Under the pieces are notes generated by a model. That model was not told the origin of the DNA. It saw only the letters and a list, made by a program, of their open reading frames with translations, and did not search any database. Shown here piece after piece: positions 43,731 through 54,720 of a stretch of 64,000 nt of DNA. The DNA lies in the NCBI GenBank assembly GCA_963921825.1, contig OY997591.1:54723031-54787030 (forward strand), written 5' to 3'. The number at the start of each line of letters is the position of its first letter. Within the stretch, counting starts at the first letter, position 1. This stretch comes from Erodium maritimum. Its lineage: Eukaryota > Streptophyta > Magnoliopsida > Geraniales > Geraniaceae. The position numbers and the translations under genes are program-made.

Positions 43731-43991
43731 TAGGATAACAATCAGGTACAAACTTGTATCTTTCGTCAGAACGTAGAACTATCAATCTGGGCCCTTGGAT
43801 CGTAGAATTAATGGCCCAGATTTAATGCATATCTTTTAATATCTTTTTAATTAATGCATATCATGTAATTGATTTCGTAATCAATCACCACCACCCCTGA
43901 ACTTCGGTGGCCATCCGATCTGGATAATCAATGACCTAGATTAGTTCTACGTTCTGACCCGAAATAGGGTTTGTACCTGATTGTTCCCCTA
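43731..43991. mobile_element. MITE inserted in a TA microsatellite
   Basis: TAGGATAACAATCAGGTACA at 43731 is complementary to the end TGTACCTGATTGTTCCCCTA. GTCAGAACGTAGAACTA and its complement extend the arms. TA repeats of about 20 bp lie on both sides (43712-43732 and 43990-44010). The layout recalls Micron-like MITEs of plants; superfamily by inference only. Confidence 0.7.
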
Positions 43992-44100
43992 TATATATAT
44001 ATATATATATGTTTTTTTATTCATTTATTTTTGATTTTTTTTGTTTAATTCATATGTTGTTAAATTCGTTTTTTTTTTCAATTTCCTACCCATGTTCAAC

Positions 44101-44470
44101 CTTAGAACACAACCTGCAACTACGGCTGAAACCGACACCACCACCAATGAAGTCGGAGTACGCCAGGAGCGGCGAGTCGTGGCCGACCCAGATCTAGATC
44201 CTATTCGGTCGACGCCGGACCTATCCTCGTCTCAAAGAGGTCGAGAGGGTTCACCGGACCCATCCTTGGCTCAAAGCAGAGGCCGGGTCTTGGCTCTGGT
44301 GAGTGGGTGTCGCCGAATTTGCAGACGTCGAGCACAAAAGAAGCTCCGGTGTCGCCGGATTTGTAGACGTCGAGCACAAAGGAAGCTCCGACCATCACAG
44401 ATCTGAGAGGAGGGGTGGCGGCGAGGGTTTCTAGGAGGGGTGGCGGCATCACATATCTGTTTATATTTCT
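44101..44470 (+). other. GC-rich segment in the Mutator-like element, possible captured DNA
   Basis: Base composition changes sharply from AT-rich to GC-rich. A frame (44041-44406) reads TPDLSSSQRGREGSPDPSLA and two copies of CRRICRRRAQ(K/R)KLR, caused by a 40 bp tandem duplication at about 44308-44385. Purine-rich repeats of GGGACGAAGAAGATTGAAAA follow to 44600. Mutator-like elements often carry host fragments (Pack-MULEs), but I do not recognise a source gene. Confidence 0.45.
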
Positions 44471-45079
44471 TTTGTTCTCTGATTTTGAAGGGAAAAAGGG
44501 ACGAAGAAGATTGAAAAAAAAGGACGAAGAAGAAGATTGAAAAAAAAGGGACGAAGAAGATTGGGAAAAAAAGGGACGAACAAGATTGAAAAAAAAAAGG
44601 ATTTGGATTGTAACAAATAAATATAATATAACTTATTATAAGTATATTTTTTTTAAATGATTTTTATATTAATTTTTAAATAAAAACTGAATTTTTTAAA
44701 TAGTTGTATTTTTAAAAATAAAAAATATTTTTTCATACATAAAAACTAAATTAACAAAAATAAAAATGATTTTGTAAAATTTGAAAATTTTGAAGGATAT
44801 TTTTCAGTTTAACACCCTAGGGTGTCGGGTATTATTGTCATTTCACTTATTTTCAAGTTCTGAACCAATGGCATGAGTTTGAAAATTTGAGTAATAGGTA
44901 GGGGTATTACGGACATTTTACCTATTTTGGATGGAAAGTTAACAGAATCTGACGGCTGGGTATGAAAGTGAAATTAAAAGTTTGGTTAGGGTATAAAAGT
45001 GATAAAAATTTATGCCAGGGTATCAAAATGAAATTAAATGTTTGGCAGGGTGTTAAAGTGAAATTTTCCCTAATATTTT

Positions 45080-46285
45080 CCCTCAAAACCCTAGACCTGC
45101 TACAGGTTTCACCGCCACACCTTTTCTCACCTTCGTTGGAAACGATCACGACCACGATTGTGATCGTTGTTGGTGGACGACCCTCCTTCCCTTTTCCCTT
45201 CTCTCAACATGTTTTCCTCCTTATCTCCTTTGTTCTCCGTCCTCCACCTCGCTCCCTATCTTAGTCCGTTCCTCCCGACTCTGTTTGTGTTCCGGTGATC
45301 GGTCCTATTGGAGTTCTCACCTGTTCATCGGGTTAATGCCCGGGTTGTTCTGTTCTTACACCTACCCTCATATCTGGAAGGCCTATTTGTAACCTACTTC
45401 ACCAAATACGACCTTTGTGGCCGGAATCTGGTCGTGGTGAGGCTTGGGTGTGTCGTCCTTCCGACCTGATCATCGTAGTCCGGACCTGGTTGGAGCTTGG
45501 GGAGGCATCTTGGTGGTGTAGTCATGTGTTGGTTTCGGAGTCCGTCTTTCCCCTCCTCTCAATTATCGTTGGGCTTCCTGCTTGTGAAGTTGGACCGCTT
45601 CCTTCTGCTCATTTCAGGCCATTTGCTCGGGTAGGTGTTCAAATCTTCTCTTGAGGTGTTGTTCTTGTGTTCTGGTTGTAGCCGGAGCTCAACTCCTCTT
45701 AGTGTGGTTTTGGACTGGACTTGGAGTTATGATATTTCCCCTTAGATATGTGTGATTTGGGGGCTCGTTTGGGTGCCGGCGCTTTGTTGTGTCTCTGTCG
45801 TGGTGTAGCCTGGTTAGAGGTGGTGGAGTTTATCTCTTGGAGGGCGTGTGGTATTCGGAGGTTTTTGATGGGTCGAAAATTATGCTTCTTGCTGGCCTTG
45901 GTGTCAGTATTGTCGGGTTCGGGTAGGATCATGTTCGGTATAATTACAGGTCTTCCACTTCGGGTCCTCCCTTGGTATTCTCCGACGAGGGGTTACCGGT
46001 CTCGGTTTCGGAACAGTCAACTTGAGTATCAGCATCGGATCCTTAGAAGTTATGACTTGTTGCTGTCTGAGCTCGTACTTGGTAGAAATAAATCAAATAA
46101 TGGTCCTCCCTCTTTGGGCCTTTTCTTGGTGTTGATCGGAATGAGGTATCAGAGGGATGAGTACGAGCTCCATTGTTTGATATGTCGCTCGCGGTCTCGA
46201 CGAAGGAGCTTTTCTTTGGTCTCTAAACGTGTTTAGTTCCAGCTATGGTCATGGGACACACGTCTTCATCCTACAAGGTGTGGAT
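45080..46285 (+). other. Retroposon G, left part, no recognised gene
   Basis: It starts like a transcript leader (AAAACCCTAGACCTGCTACA). Frames of 79 and 162 codons (45415-45654, 45748-46236) lack known motifs; the latter is Leu/Gly/Arg-rich. The sequence continues at 49061 once the solo LTR is removed. TGGAT at 46281-46285 is the target copy of that LTR. Confidence 0.4.
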
Positions 46286-46560
46286 TGTCACACCCCAAAT
46301 CCGGTTTTGGCCGGACTCGAGACGTGACTTGAGTTGAGAATAAAATAATAACATAAAACGCAACCTTTCAAAAATAGTAAGCCCCAAAGTTTAATTTCAA
46401 TCAAATAACTCGATAAAATGGTTTCCGAAACCGTAATAAGAGTCAAGCTCCGAATAAGCAAATAAAATATGAGGTTCAATACAATGACTAAGAAGTCTCT
46501 AAACAAGCCCAGACTCTCCGGAAGCTCCCGAGCTTCGAGCCCAATACTCATGAATCACAC

Positions 46561-46605
46561 CTGTATAAACAACAGATAAAACAAATAGGGGTGAGCTGAC
46601 GCTCA
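46561..46605 (-). promoter_or_regulatory. Conserved LTR hairpin and acceptor-like CAG, minus strand
   Basis: The minus strand reads TGAGC-GTCA-GCTCA, CCCCTATTTG, a T-rich tract and TTTATACAG|GT. It is the third sequence version of the motif described at 3481 and 20007. Confidence 0.5.
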
Positions 46606-47019
46606 GTAGGGAAAATCATAAACGAGTTAGCCTTATTTTAGTAATAAAAGGGTTTTAGCACGGTCGCACAATATGCAGTTAAAACCATTAACCAATAACA
46701 TACTATGAAAAGACTAAAGAGGAAATAATACTCAATTCTTAAGAATAACGGTATTATGAGAAATCAAAAGGAAAGTACTACAAGTATTTGATAACCATTA
46801 AAATTAGAACAAGTGAATATCACGCTAACAACTTCAATCCCAATACTCCGGAACACTAGGTTCTTGTGTCATGTCGGATCCCATACTCCAATCCACAATA
46901 GTCCTTGTGTTATGTCGGATTGTCCCTCGATCCAAAGGACCATAGATCATCGGAAACCGAGGTAATGCTCCCGCAGGACGCACAAACTCGGGTGAATCTC
47001 AAGTAACCATTCTATCATC

Positions 47020-47300
47020 CTACACCGGACTCCTCAACGGTGTAGGTACCATACCGTATCAACAATAATCATTATCTCATCCTACACCGGACTCCTCAAC
47101 GGTGTAGGTACCATACCGTGTCAACAATAATCATTATCCCGCAGGATCATCCTATCAATGCCCCGCAGGGTCCATAACCAATATCCCGCAGAATCACTAA
47201 CCAATGCCCCGCAGGGTCCATAACTCATATCCTGCAGAATCACTAACCAATGACCCACAAGGTCCATAACCCATATCCCGCAGGATCAGTCAAACAAATC
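47020..47300 (-). repeat. Hairpin and tandem arrays in minus-strand Gypsy LTR
   Basis: Two 62 bp units carry CTACACCG...CGGTGTAG stems (47020-47045, 47082-47107), the same stem as at 19322-19347 but with a different loop (GACTCCTCAA). Then CCCCGCAGGGTCC and CCCGCAG(G/A)ATC units alternate to about 47290, matching the GGACCCTGCGGGGC array of the other solo LTR. Confidence 0.8.
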
Positions 47301-49060
47301 ATAGCAATACACACGTTCATCAATACACACTACACGAGAGTCATTCCCATAATTACACTTACCATCACTTACCATTTGCTCTCCACCGGTCAATCGATCA
47401 CCTGATCGTGCCTCCTTGGCACAACCAGTCATACTCGATCAACCATTCAATCATTTAAGCATTCAATCAATCAACCAACGATTCAAGCATTCAAGTTCAA
47501 CATTCAAACATTCGAGCATGCATTCGATCTAGTTTCATTAGACTCTTGATTATCCTAATGACTACCAAGCAAACATGTGAAGCTAACACACAACTAATCC
47601 GAGGGCCCATCACGGCCTCTCTACCAGTAAATCAATTCCCAAGTATTGAAAGCGAGCTATGCTAGTGATTTCACATCCTAAGCATGCTTACTAGACACAT
47701 CCGTTTATTAGTAATTGAAAGACATTTAATCTAGTTATTCGCTTCCTATAAGCAATTCTAGGACCTTTTTAATTTTATTAATCTAATAGGCATACTAGTA
47801 TTCAAATACTCGAGGAGTTAGGACTTTCCCTACCTTGTGTCTTCCTCTAAATACTCTGCTAAAAAGTCGATTTGCCGCTACTCCATTCTTCACACGGGTT
47901 CCGGATTGGTCTTCGTCTTTTCGGGCGAAGTCCCGTTTCTCGGGCAGAGTCCAAGCCTGGGTTTGACAAATACAAAGTTCACTCAGTCCCGGTATTTGCC
48001 CAAAGTCCTTTGAAATAACCAGATTTTAAGTCAAATAGTTTAATTAATTAATTAATTAAGTCTGTGACCCGGATCCGACCCAGATCCGGCCCGAATCCAG
48101 GCCCAACTCGGATCCAGACCCGGTCCAAGCCCGACCCGGATCCAGATCCGGTCCGACCCAAACCCGGGTCCAGACCCGCTCCGACCCATATTCAGGACCG
48201 GCCCAGATCCAGTCCAGGCCCGGCTCAGGATCCGTGTCTCGAAATGGGCCAGGCCCAAGGTCGAAGCCCGAGCTGAAGGCCCAAGCTTCGCGGCTCGGTT
48301 CAGAAACGGAGAGGGCGGCTAGGGTTTTTGGTTCTGGCCGACGGCGGCGACGTCAGAGAGGTTGGAGGTGTGAAGGACCCAGCCCCTCCGTCCAGATCTT
48401 TGGCGTGCGAAGCTCGCCGGCTTGGGGTTGCCAGATCTGGAGCGTGAGAGCTCCGGCTTCCTCCTCCGGTCAGACTCAGCTCAAAACGAGCGTGAAATCT
48501 CTCGATACTTCGGCTAAAGGTGACAGGGAAGGTGAAACAACCCAGGACAAAGGTCTCACCGTCACTGGGTAGATCGAATCAGGCGCGGCGAGGTTTGGAT
48601 GAGAAGGGCGACGACGGTTCTTCTCGATTCAACGAAGAAGAAGGACGAAGATAAGGGATTTATGGGTCTCTGGTGTTGTGTTTCTTTCCTACGGGTGGAG
48701 AAGAGGACGGATAAGAAGGAGTAGAAGGAAGAAGAAGAGGCAGCGGTGGTCGGAGAAGAAGGGCGGCGACGCTCCGTCGGATCTGGTTCGCGAGGTTGGG
48801 AGAGGGCGTGCGAGAGGAGAGAGGCGTGTTGCCTCGATTCATGTGCATGCAAAACACTGAAACGACGCGTTTGGGCCGCGCGCGCGAGGATTGGAACATG
48901 GATAGCTCGGCCCAAAGGATGATATGTCCTGTCCAATTCCAAACTCTCTTCTTGTTTTTTTCTTTTTTGATTTTTCCTTTCAAATTCCATTTGTTGCACA
49001 TTCATACCTCAAGGTTTCGATTTCCAAAATGTTACCCTTTTGAATGAGTGGGGTTTTACA

Positions 49061-50000
49061 TGGATCGTCGCAGAGCCGCTCTTGCTGCATCTGGTGGTTT
49101 GTTTGTTTTCTGGGCGTTTTGTCTCATATCCGATCATGGGACGCGTTTCTTCATCCAGCTGGGTGATGATCGTCGTGGATCTAGCGGTTCGTCAAGACTC
49201 TAATTCTGGTATCCCTATCTTCAATTTAAGATTTGTGTCCCCGCAGTGCCCCTTTAGCGTTTTCTGTTGGATATACATCTGCTTCCTACCACTTTCGTGG
49301 ATAGGACTCGCCGGTTTAAGGTGTTGGCCGTCGGTGAGTGGTTTGGCCATTGTGCCTCTCATATGTTTATTTTTCGATTCATTTTTGGGGGTTTATGTGT
49401 TCGGGCGGGTATTACTCTCCGGAAATGTCTTTGTCGCTTGTGGTGTTGTTGTCGACGTGCTAATGTTCGTCTTCTAGTCTGTGTGACAGGTTGATGGTCC
49501 TGATGACATAGGGTGTTCTACTTTCTTAGGCTTTTTGTTGGTTTTATGTTAGTATCGCTTGTGCTAAATGATTGGAAAATACGGGTTTTAACCTACTTCA
49601 TTTTTTCAGTGCTTCATGGCAGGAAATCAACGTTTTAAGACCTAGTTTACTACTTAGTGCTTCATGTTTGTTAAACTTGAGTATCCAGAAATTTTTCAGT
49701 CTTTTGATTTGCTCCTTGTTGGGTACATGAGGTTCCTATTATAGGAATGCTCTTTCATTGTACTTCTTCAATCCTTGGAGGATCAGTCTATGCTTGTTGG
49801 TTTCACTTTTAGGTTTGTTTAGACCCTTTCATTGTTGTTTTCCCTTGTTGGGATTGCCATGAGGCTGAGCTGTCGTGCCAACGCTCGAGTCTGTTTCATG
49901 TTCATTGGTTTCACTATCAGGCATGTAGCTAGACCATCTGATACTCCTCTTTTACCTCATGAGAGGTTTTAATTTAAATTTGCATTACTGATAAAAACAT
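49061..50000 (+). other. Retroposon G, right part and tail
   Basis: It continues from 46285 and is T/G-rich with no recognised domain; frames 49040-49477 and 49267-49494 overlap without motifs. The 3' part (CCTCATGAGAGGTTTTAATT, then TGCATTACTGATAAAAA) looks like the untranslated end of a LINE-type retroposon. Confidence 0.45.
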
Positions 50001-50013
50001 GTGTGTGGGCCAT

Positions 50014-50500
50014 TAGGAGTTTTTTTTATCTTCATTTGTTGGGTTTAATATTATGACAGTCATGTAAAACTATAATTCATAATTATATAACTATATATAA
50101 TAAGATTGATTTGATTTTTTGTCTATGGTATTCTTATTTTGTGGCTTTTGTTGTGCTGGTTTAATAATATTGTTTTGGTTATTTGCTGTTTTTTCGGACA
50201 CGAAGGTTATGCCTCGTTAGGGGGTCTGTTATGCTTCTTTTTATGTATTTCCAAGTCAATTATGATAAGTTATTTCATTCCCTATTTTGGTTTAGGGATC
50301 TATTAACATCGTTGATTAAAAAAATTGAAACTATTTATATTTGTGGCTTGAATGATTTATATTTTTTAACGATTGAGGTTTTTTAGCGTGAAAACGTAAT
50401 TGTTATATTAATGAAAATAGTCAAAGGGTACGATCACGTAGCCAGTGGAAATACTGGAAAATTGTGGTACCGTTTTGGCCTCGACCAGGTGAGGATTGAG
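50014..50500. other. AT-rich DNA, nothing recognised
   Basis: About 490 bp with no gene, tail or repeat that I can support. Confidence 0.5.
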
Positions 50501-51246
50501 AAAAATTATTGTTTTATAGCTACTTGTTCCGGCTAGTTCTTGAGGTAGCTTCCCTATCTTCATTCTGAAATGCACAGTAGACCCAAGATTCTTCTTCCAG
50601 CTCGACTCGGACGGACATGTTTTGTCTAGATAACATGTTGACCCCTTGTTTGAGCCGTTTCATGGCAGTAGGGAGCATTCCAGGACACCAAGGAGGTATC
50701 CTAAGAGAAGGAGGAGGCTAGGAATCAAGTTGACTTCGATCTCATAGGGACGGGGTATGACTCCTCAAGAACACCATGTACGTCCCTGGATGACCTAGTT
50801 GGTTCAATGAGGTTGTTGAGCATGCCTCACCTCGCGGCCATCTCGACCATCAATTCTCTCCTAAAATGGGGGTTGGGTATCGTGCTCCCCTCATGGGCCT
50901 TCCGTGATCCCCATTTGCTGCCCTCCGAATGTTTTCGTCAATCGTATAAGGGAAGAAAACAAAGATTCAAGGAAAAACCAACAACCTCCATTTTTCTTGA
51001 ATTATGGTTGAATTCTCCACACAAGAAGAGAAGACATGATGATCTTTTTCTATGCAGCTCACTTAGACATCACTTTGTGCTTCTCTCTTCTAAATGTTGT
51101 GGTTACAACCTCTCATCAAGACCACCTCTCATTTTATTCCGTTTCTATTCAACAAAACCTATAAATAGTGGAATGGGCTTAAGTGATCCTAAAGGGCTTG
51201 ACTCATGGGTCCAAAAATTAGTCCCATGTTGGAGCCATTTTCTACA
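50501..51246 (-). repeat. Copia (second family) 3' LTR, minus strand, far end uncertain
   Basis: On the minus strand CAAGGTGGAGAT (a purine tract) is followed by TGTAGAAAATGGCTCCAACA at 51246, an LTR start. ATTTATAGGTTTTGTTGAAT follows. The other LTR end could not be located, so 50501 is approximate. Confidence 0.55.
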
Positions 51247-52840
51247 ATCTCCACCTTGACGAGAAAGTCCATAAAATCTCCACTTACTCGTCGTCCTCCA
51301 TCAGGTCATAAAGATCCCACCCCAAGACCCACGCCCCCGTGAGGCATCAACATCAAAAAATCTTGATCAAGTTGAGACAATGCTCTAACTTGATCACGGG
51401 AACCACCTTTATCAACATATCAATTGTGTTTTCCTTGGTATCAACTTTTTCCAACATTACAAGTTTATCCTCAATGATATCTCTGATAAAATGAAACCTC
51501 GCATCTATGTGTTTGGTCCTAGAGTGAAATACCTGATTCGTTTCTAAATGGATGGAACCCTAGCTATCACAAATAATTTTGACATCCCTCTAAGCAACAC
51601 ACAAATCTCGAACCAATCCTCGAAGCCATATAGCCTATTTCACTACCTTTGTCACTTCCATATACTCTGCTTCAATAGTAGACAAAGAACCAATGACTCT
51701 AACATGGTCCTCCAAGATATAGGACCCCATGCCAATGTAAAACAATAACCTATAGTCGATCAACGATTGTCCATATGTCTACCATAATCAGAGTCAACAT
51801 ACCCCAATACAACTGAAACTGACGATCTCTCAAAAACAAAACCAATAACTAGTATACCCCGAAGATACCTCAAGATCCACTTCACTACCTACCAATGTTG
51901 TTTCCCCAGGCTCGCCATGAACCTACTAACAACACTAACTGGATAAGCAATAGCAGGACGCGTGCAAACCATGTCATACATAATACTACCAACTACACTC
52001 GCATAGAGAACCTTATTATAGTCAAACTGCGTAGCTAATGCTAACAAGACTCGGATAAAAGTGTGCTTTACCACTAGAGAGAAAACCTCATTATAGTCCA
52101 CACCTTGTTGTGTATATCCTTTAGCCACCAATCTTGCCTTGTACCTTATACTCGCACAATTGTCCTTGGAATTCAGAATCCCGTCTTTCACTATAAAGAT
52201 CCACTTGCACCCAATCGAACTCTTTACCTTAGGAAGTATAACAAGTTCCCAAGTCTTAGTTTTATAAAGAGATGAAATCTCCTCATCCATGGCGTCCTTC
52301 CACTCCTTTTTGGGATCATCACACAAAGCCTACTTTGAGGTGCGCGTTTGACCCTAGGTTCTCTACCATTTGCCAAAGACGATGTCTCAATCTGCTGAAC
52401 TTGTTGTTGTGTAAGGTCCTTGTTCCTATCAACATGAACCTCATCATCTATAACTGCCTCATCAAGTACTATCTCCGAAGAACTACATGCTTGAGAACTA
52501 GAACTATGAACTCCAAGCTCCACCTGATGATAATCTTTTTTATCTTTTTCATAGCTATCACCTCTCCAAATAGGAGATCCATCCTTGTATCTTTCGCACT
52601 TTGCCTGCAACAAAGCCTCCTCGTGTAATGTAACATCTTGCCAAATAAATAACTTCCGATTTTCGGGCACCATAACTTATACCCTTTCACATTCTCAGGA
52701 TAACCGAGAAAAATAGCCTTCTTGGCCCGTACTCAAATCTTATCCTCTTTACTTTTATAGTAAGCAGGGAAAACAAATGCTTTCAAATAACAATAATTAG
52801 AAATAATGCCAAACCATACCTCCATAGGAACCTTGGACTC
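51247..52840 (-). pseudogene. Tnt1-like Copia pol, minus strand, internally deleted
   Basis: From right to left: the integrase end (KVPMEVWFG, GYPENVKGYKLWCPK), a linker, and reverse transcriptase fingers in 52326-51889 (EWKDAMDEEISSLYKTKTWE, KWIFIVKDG, ARLVAKGYTQQGVDYNEVFS). The frame then skips from LLALATQFDYNKV directly to LYASVVGSIMYDMVCTRPAI, so most of the palm including the YVDD box is deleted. RNase H remains (STIEAEYMEVTKVVK, HIDARFHFIRDIIE). Several stops occur. The wording of these motifs resembles the Tnt1 group. It is independent of the 30-38.5 kb Copia. Confidence 0.88.
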
Positions 52841-53626
52841 AATGTTGGGTCTCAAGGTAGGGTTGGAGATGAACCAACTCGCAGCGGAAAATCAATGAAA
52901 ACCAAGAGACGATTAAACAATGAAACAACTAACAAAGAATGGATTCACAAGAGAAAAATTCAGCACTATTTATTACCAAAACAAGAACACTGGTTAACGA
53001 ATGATTGGCTTGAGTCTCCAAGACGCCTACGTATCCACATGGGAATCAAAGCCACGCAGTTCTTCTCTTTGAGGACTCAAGAACACAAAAATGGAGGTGG
53101 GAGCTTGCCAAACCCGAAATTGCAAGGGAAGGGGGAGAGAAGTTGTGTTTCCTATTCTTGTCTTGTGTTTGTTATGTTGAAAAAATATGACTTAAACATA
53201 ACAAAACCCATACTTGTCCAACTAAAGGCATGGGACAAGCATGGTGTCAAGTAAGGTGTAAATAGGACAAAGTATGGCAAGACAAGATTGGGTTAGGTAG
53301 TGAATCACAAACACCTTAATCCTTGTCTTGCTTACTTAGTACTAATTAATCAAGACTTGATTAATTAGTTCCATGGGCCTTGGTTGCATGGGCCTTTCAT
53401 GGGCCTCTTGAAATATGGCCCGTGCCCATTTCCAACGAGGTCCCGTGATTCGCTCATCTCCTCCAAGCCTTCCATACCGGAAATGTCCAACATTATCCAA
53501 CGCGATCAATCCCAAGACTCCAAGCCTTGTCTCGATCCATAAAGTCCTATTCACTTACGGGCACATGACCCAAAACCCAGTTTTGTTCTCGTCCCGAGAC
53601 AACTCCTTTTTGGCCATTCTCCAAAT
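52841..53626 (-). mobile_element. Copia LTR fragment, minus strand
   Basis: TGTTGGGTCTCAAGGTAGGG at 52841 is the reverse complement of the LTR end at 31741. The match continues for about 785 bp (GGAATCAAAGCCACG, AAGACTTGATTAATTAG, CCCAAAACCCAGTTTTG) and stops near 53626 in the middle of the LTR. It separates pol from gag of the Tnt1-like element, so it is a truncated later insertion or a recombination product. Confidence 0.88.
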
Positions 53627-54015
53627 GTTAGGTGTGGGTATGTTTCAATCCTTTTTATTGTTGTCGGCCTGATTATCTTGATTTTTTACTATCATTTTGA
53701 AGATACATAGCCTGAAGCTTATCCTAAATACCATTTGCAGTTTCATCATCAGTAAAATTGTAAGTCACATTCCGAGAAAGACACAAACAGATCGTACTAC
53801 CCAATTTCTGATCCGTCTTGTTCCACTTCTCAAGTTAATCACCCCTTGATTATTAGTCTCCCAACGCATCAAATTGATCCAAACTAACACGAATTTCTTT
53901 ACAATCGATCTGTCAAGATTTAAAATTGTTCTGTCCATTGAAACGAAGATTATCGAATCCATGGACCTTCACATAATCCACATCCCGAGATGTGGACGCT
54001 CTATCAAACATATTC
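53627..54015 (-). pseudogene. Tnt1-like Copia gag fragment, minus strand
   Basis: Minus-strand reading gives KVHGFDNLRFNGQNNFKS, then LDQFDALGD, KWNKTDQKLGSTICLCLSRN and TDDETANGIQDKLQAMYLQN. This is the Copia gag N-terminal pattern (F-x-G-x-N-F-x-x-W, then A...I-x-L-x-L-S, then W/I-x-x-L-x-x-Y). Stops interrupt it. It is probably the gag of the pol at 51.2-52.8 kb, with gag C-terminus, protease and integrase core deleted. Confidence 0.75.
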
Positions 54016-54720
54016 ACAAAAACAACGATAACAACAATAAACGATAAGCTAGCCAACAAACAGGACGTTGAGTTAGTTGTCAATGCATAAATAAATGGTC
54101 AATCGAGTAGGAGGCCGCAATGACTTTCTGTGACGGTGACTCATCGATCTAAATCATCATATTCATCCCATCCTTGTTCCATGCGGCAACGTGTGGTGAT
54201 CCAAGGAAACCTTTTGAACTAACTCAACGAGACATATCAATGTGAGTAAATTAATGGGTGTTTCAAGCATCCCATCCGCTCATGTCTCAACAACTCACTT
54301 GAATCATTCCGGGAAACTAAAAGATTGCTTACAATTTTCAGAATTTTTTTATTGTGAGTAAATGAATGTCGGATATGTAATACCGGGACTACAAGAAGTT
54401 GAAAGATCGTTGGTAAAAAAAATCAGGGAAGTGAAAAGGTGTAATGGGTGTTTCAAGCACTTGATTAGAAAGGGATGACTAATCAAGGATAGTTCATTGT
54501 TGTGAAATCTCTCTCCACGCTACAGTGAGCTACAATATTTGGTTTCCTTTTTCCTCATTGGTGTTGTGTTCATGATGACCGCCAGCCACCGGACCACCGT
54601 TTCTCCTACCTTTTTCTTCTTACTCGGGCTCTGATAGTTACAAGTCTTGGTTTCATCCCTGTATTATAGTGCGGTTTCACCTTTGTCGGAAGTTTTCTTT
54701 AGCTAGTACATTGCATTTCC
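54016..54720 (+). other. Spacer and probable LINE 5' untranslated region
   Basis: AATGGGTGTTTCAAGCA occurs twice (about 54255 and 54448) with GAGTAAAT(T/G)AATG nearby, a diverged direct duplication. From about 54540, CT-rich sequence leads to the ORF1 start at 54721, which fits a LINE leader. A weak reverse match to the tRNA-Met primer site (GGCTCTGATA, about 54627) could be the Copia primer site, but it is too short to rely on. Confidence 0.4.

Larger units (their letters stand above)
43275..45070. mobile_element. Mutator-like element, 9 bp TSD TAATATTTT, ~300 bp inverted ends
   Basis: GGGAAATTTTTACTTTAACA at 43275 faces TGTTAAAGTGAAATTTTCCC at 45070. The arms stay complementary for about 300 bp, including CAGCCGTCAGATT and CATGCCATT. 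TAATATTTT occurs at 43266-43274 and 45071-45079. Long inverted ends with a 9 bp duplication are the Mutator-like signature. There is no transposase inside, so it is non-autonomous. It contains a smaller inverted-repeat element and a GC-rich, possibly captured segment. Confidence 0.9.
46286..49060 (-). mobile_element. Gypsy solo LTR (2775 bp), minus strand, TSD TGGAT
   Basis: On the minus strand it starts TGTAAAACCCC (49060) and ends GGATTTGGGGTGTGACA (46286). TGGAT lies at 46281-46285 and 49061-49065. It shares with the other Gypsy LTRs the terminal GAGTCCGGCC-like motif, the TGAGC/GCTCA hairpin, hairpin arrays and a part rich in GGGTCCGGATC-type repeats (48065-48230), the last also in the LTR at 62440-62660. 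Frames such as 49005-48562 are pyrimidine-rich by-products. Confidence 0.93.
43234..50000 (+). mobile_element. Unclassified retroposon G with nested insertions
   Basis: Possible target copies GTGCGCGGGCCAT (43221-43233) and GTGTGTGGGCCAT (50001-50013) differ only by two C-to-T changes at CpG sites. The right copy follows GCATTACTGATAAAAACAT, a LINE-like tail preceded by GAGAGGTTTTAATTTAAATT. After removing the Mutator-like element and the solo LTR, about 2.2 kb remains, starting near CCCTCAAAACCCTAGACC. No ORF1 or ORF2 domain was recognised, so the class is uncertain. Confidence 0.45.

Noticed and set aside
54627..54640. Possible minus-strand Copia primer site (TATCAGAGCCC)
   Set aside because: Only about nine bases match, no LTR end follows, and LINE leader sequence begins nearby.
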